Source of the DNA: Deinococcus sp.
GTDB lineage: Bacteria > Deinococcota > Deinococci > JACQHA01
DNA length: 5,743 nt
NCBI GenBank assembly: GCA_016199255.1
Contig: JACQHA010000242.1
Coordinates: forward strand, 1 to 5,743
Reading direction: 5' to 3'
The notes below the pieces were generated by a model that was given only the letters and a program-made list of their open reading frames with translations, was not told the DNA's origin and did no database searches. A program made the position numbers and the translations under genes. Position 1 is the stretch's first letter, and every line of letters starts with the position of its first letter. Below, piece after piece: positions 5,699-5,743 of this stretch.

Positions 5699-5743
5699 TT
5701 AGCCTAAGAGCAGGGTCAGCACTGCCTTCTGGGCGTGCAGGCG
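5699..5743 (-). CDS. Possible C-terminal end of an upstream gene
   Basis: One minus-strand frame from the window edge reads RLHAQKAVLTLLLG and stops at TAA (5701-5699), 55 nt before argC. Fourteen residues are too few to identify a family. Another frame stays open to a TGA overlapping the argC start and would end in MEAVVLW, but it would cross the TATAAT and hairpin, so I prefer the TAA frame. That a same-strand gene ends here is plausible but not shown. Confidence 0.3.
   Translation of the reverse strand, partial: RLHAQKAVLTLLLG

Noticed and set aside
5640..5743. ArgR-type ARG box or arginine attenuator
   Set aside because: The leader is too short for an attenuator with a coding leader, and no AT-rich TGAAT/ATTCA-type palindrome is present.

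Overview
The window is a compact, GC-rich bacterial segment in which every supportable gene lies on the minus strand. In transcription order (high to low coordinates) it holds the last codons of an unidentified upstream gene, argC, an unrecognised coiled-coil gene, argJ, argB, and a secreted subtilisin-fold peptidase that runs off the low-coordinate edge. Nothing supports a gene on the plus strand; the long plus-strand open frames are antisense shadows of GC-rich coding sequence. There are no tRNAs, rRNAs, CRISPR arrays, IS elements or plasmid features. High GC, GTG starts, AGGAGG-type ribosome binding sites and the style of the Arg proteins would suit an uncultured environmental lineage such as Chloroflexota, but that assignment is a guess.

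The core (about 1764-5690) is a tight arginine/ornithine operon. A perfect TATAAT -10 candidate sits about 40 nt before argC, and the short leader carries a strong hairpin whose 3' arm touches the argC Shine-Dalgarno. The intergenic gaps are then 8 nt (argC to coiled-coil gene), 4 nt (coiled-coil gene to argJ) and 1 nt (argJ to argB). ArgB phosphorylates N-acetylglutamate, ArgC reduces the acyl phosphate to the semialdehyde, and ArgJ moves the acetyl group from N-acetylornithine back to glutamate, closing the acetyl cycle. ArgD, which should act between ArgC and ArgJ, is not visible.

The main novelty candidate is the 289-residue protein encoded between argC and argJ. It has an N-terminal leucine-rich coiled coil with an internal repeat, a central helical segment, a long Pro/Ala/Glu-rich linker and a Trp/Lys-rich amphipathic C-terminal tail. 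It resembles no arginine enzyme, yet its spacing implies co-transcription and probably translational coupling with them. It might be a scaffold or a membrane-tethering factor, but the sequence does not prove any function.

Downstream of argB, after a 90-nt spacer, lies a peptidase with a signal peptide or anchor and a good ribosome binding site. It keeps subtilisin-like Asp, Asn and Ser motifs but has Glu where subtilisins have the catalytic His. This Asp/Glu/Ser set points to the S53-like (sedolisin-related) branch of the S8/S53 fold. Its reading frame is open from the ATG at 1673 to base 1, so the C-terminus lies outside the window.
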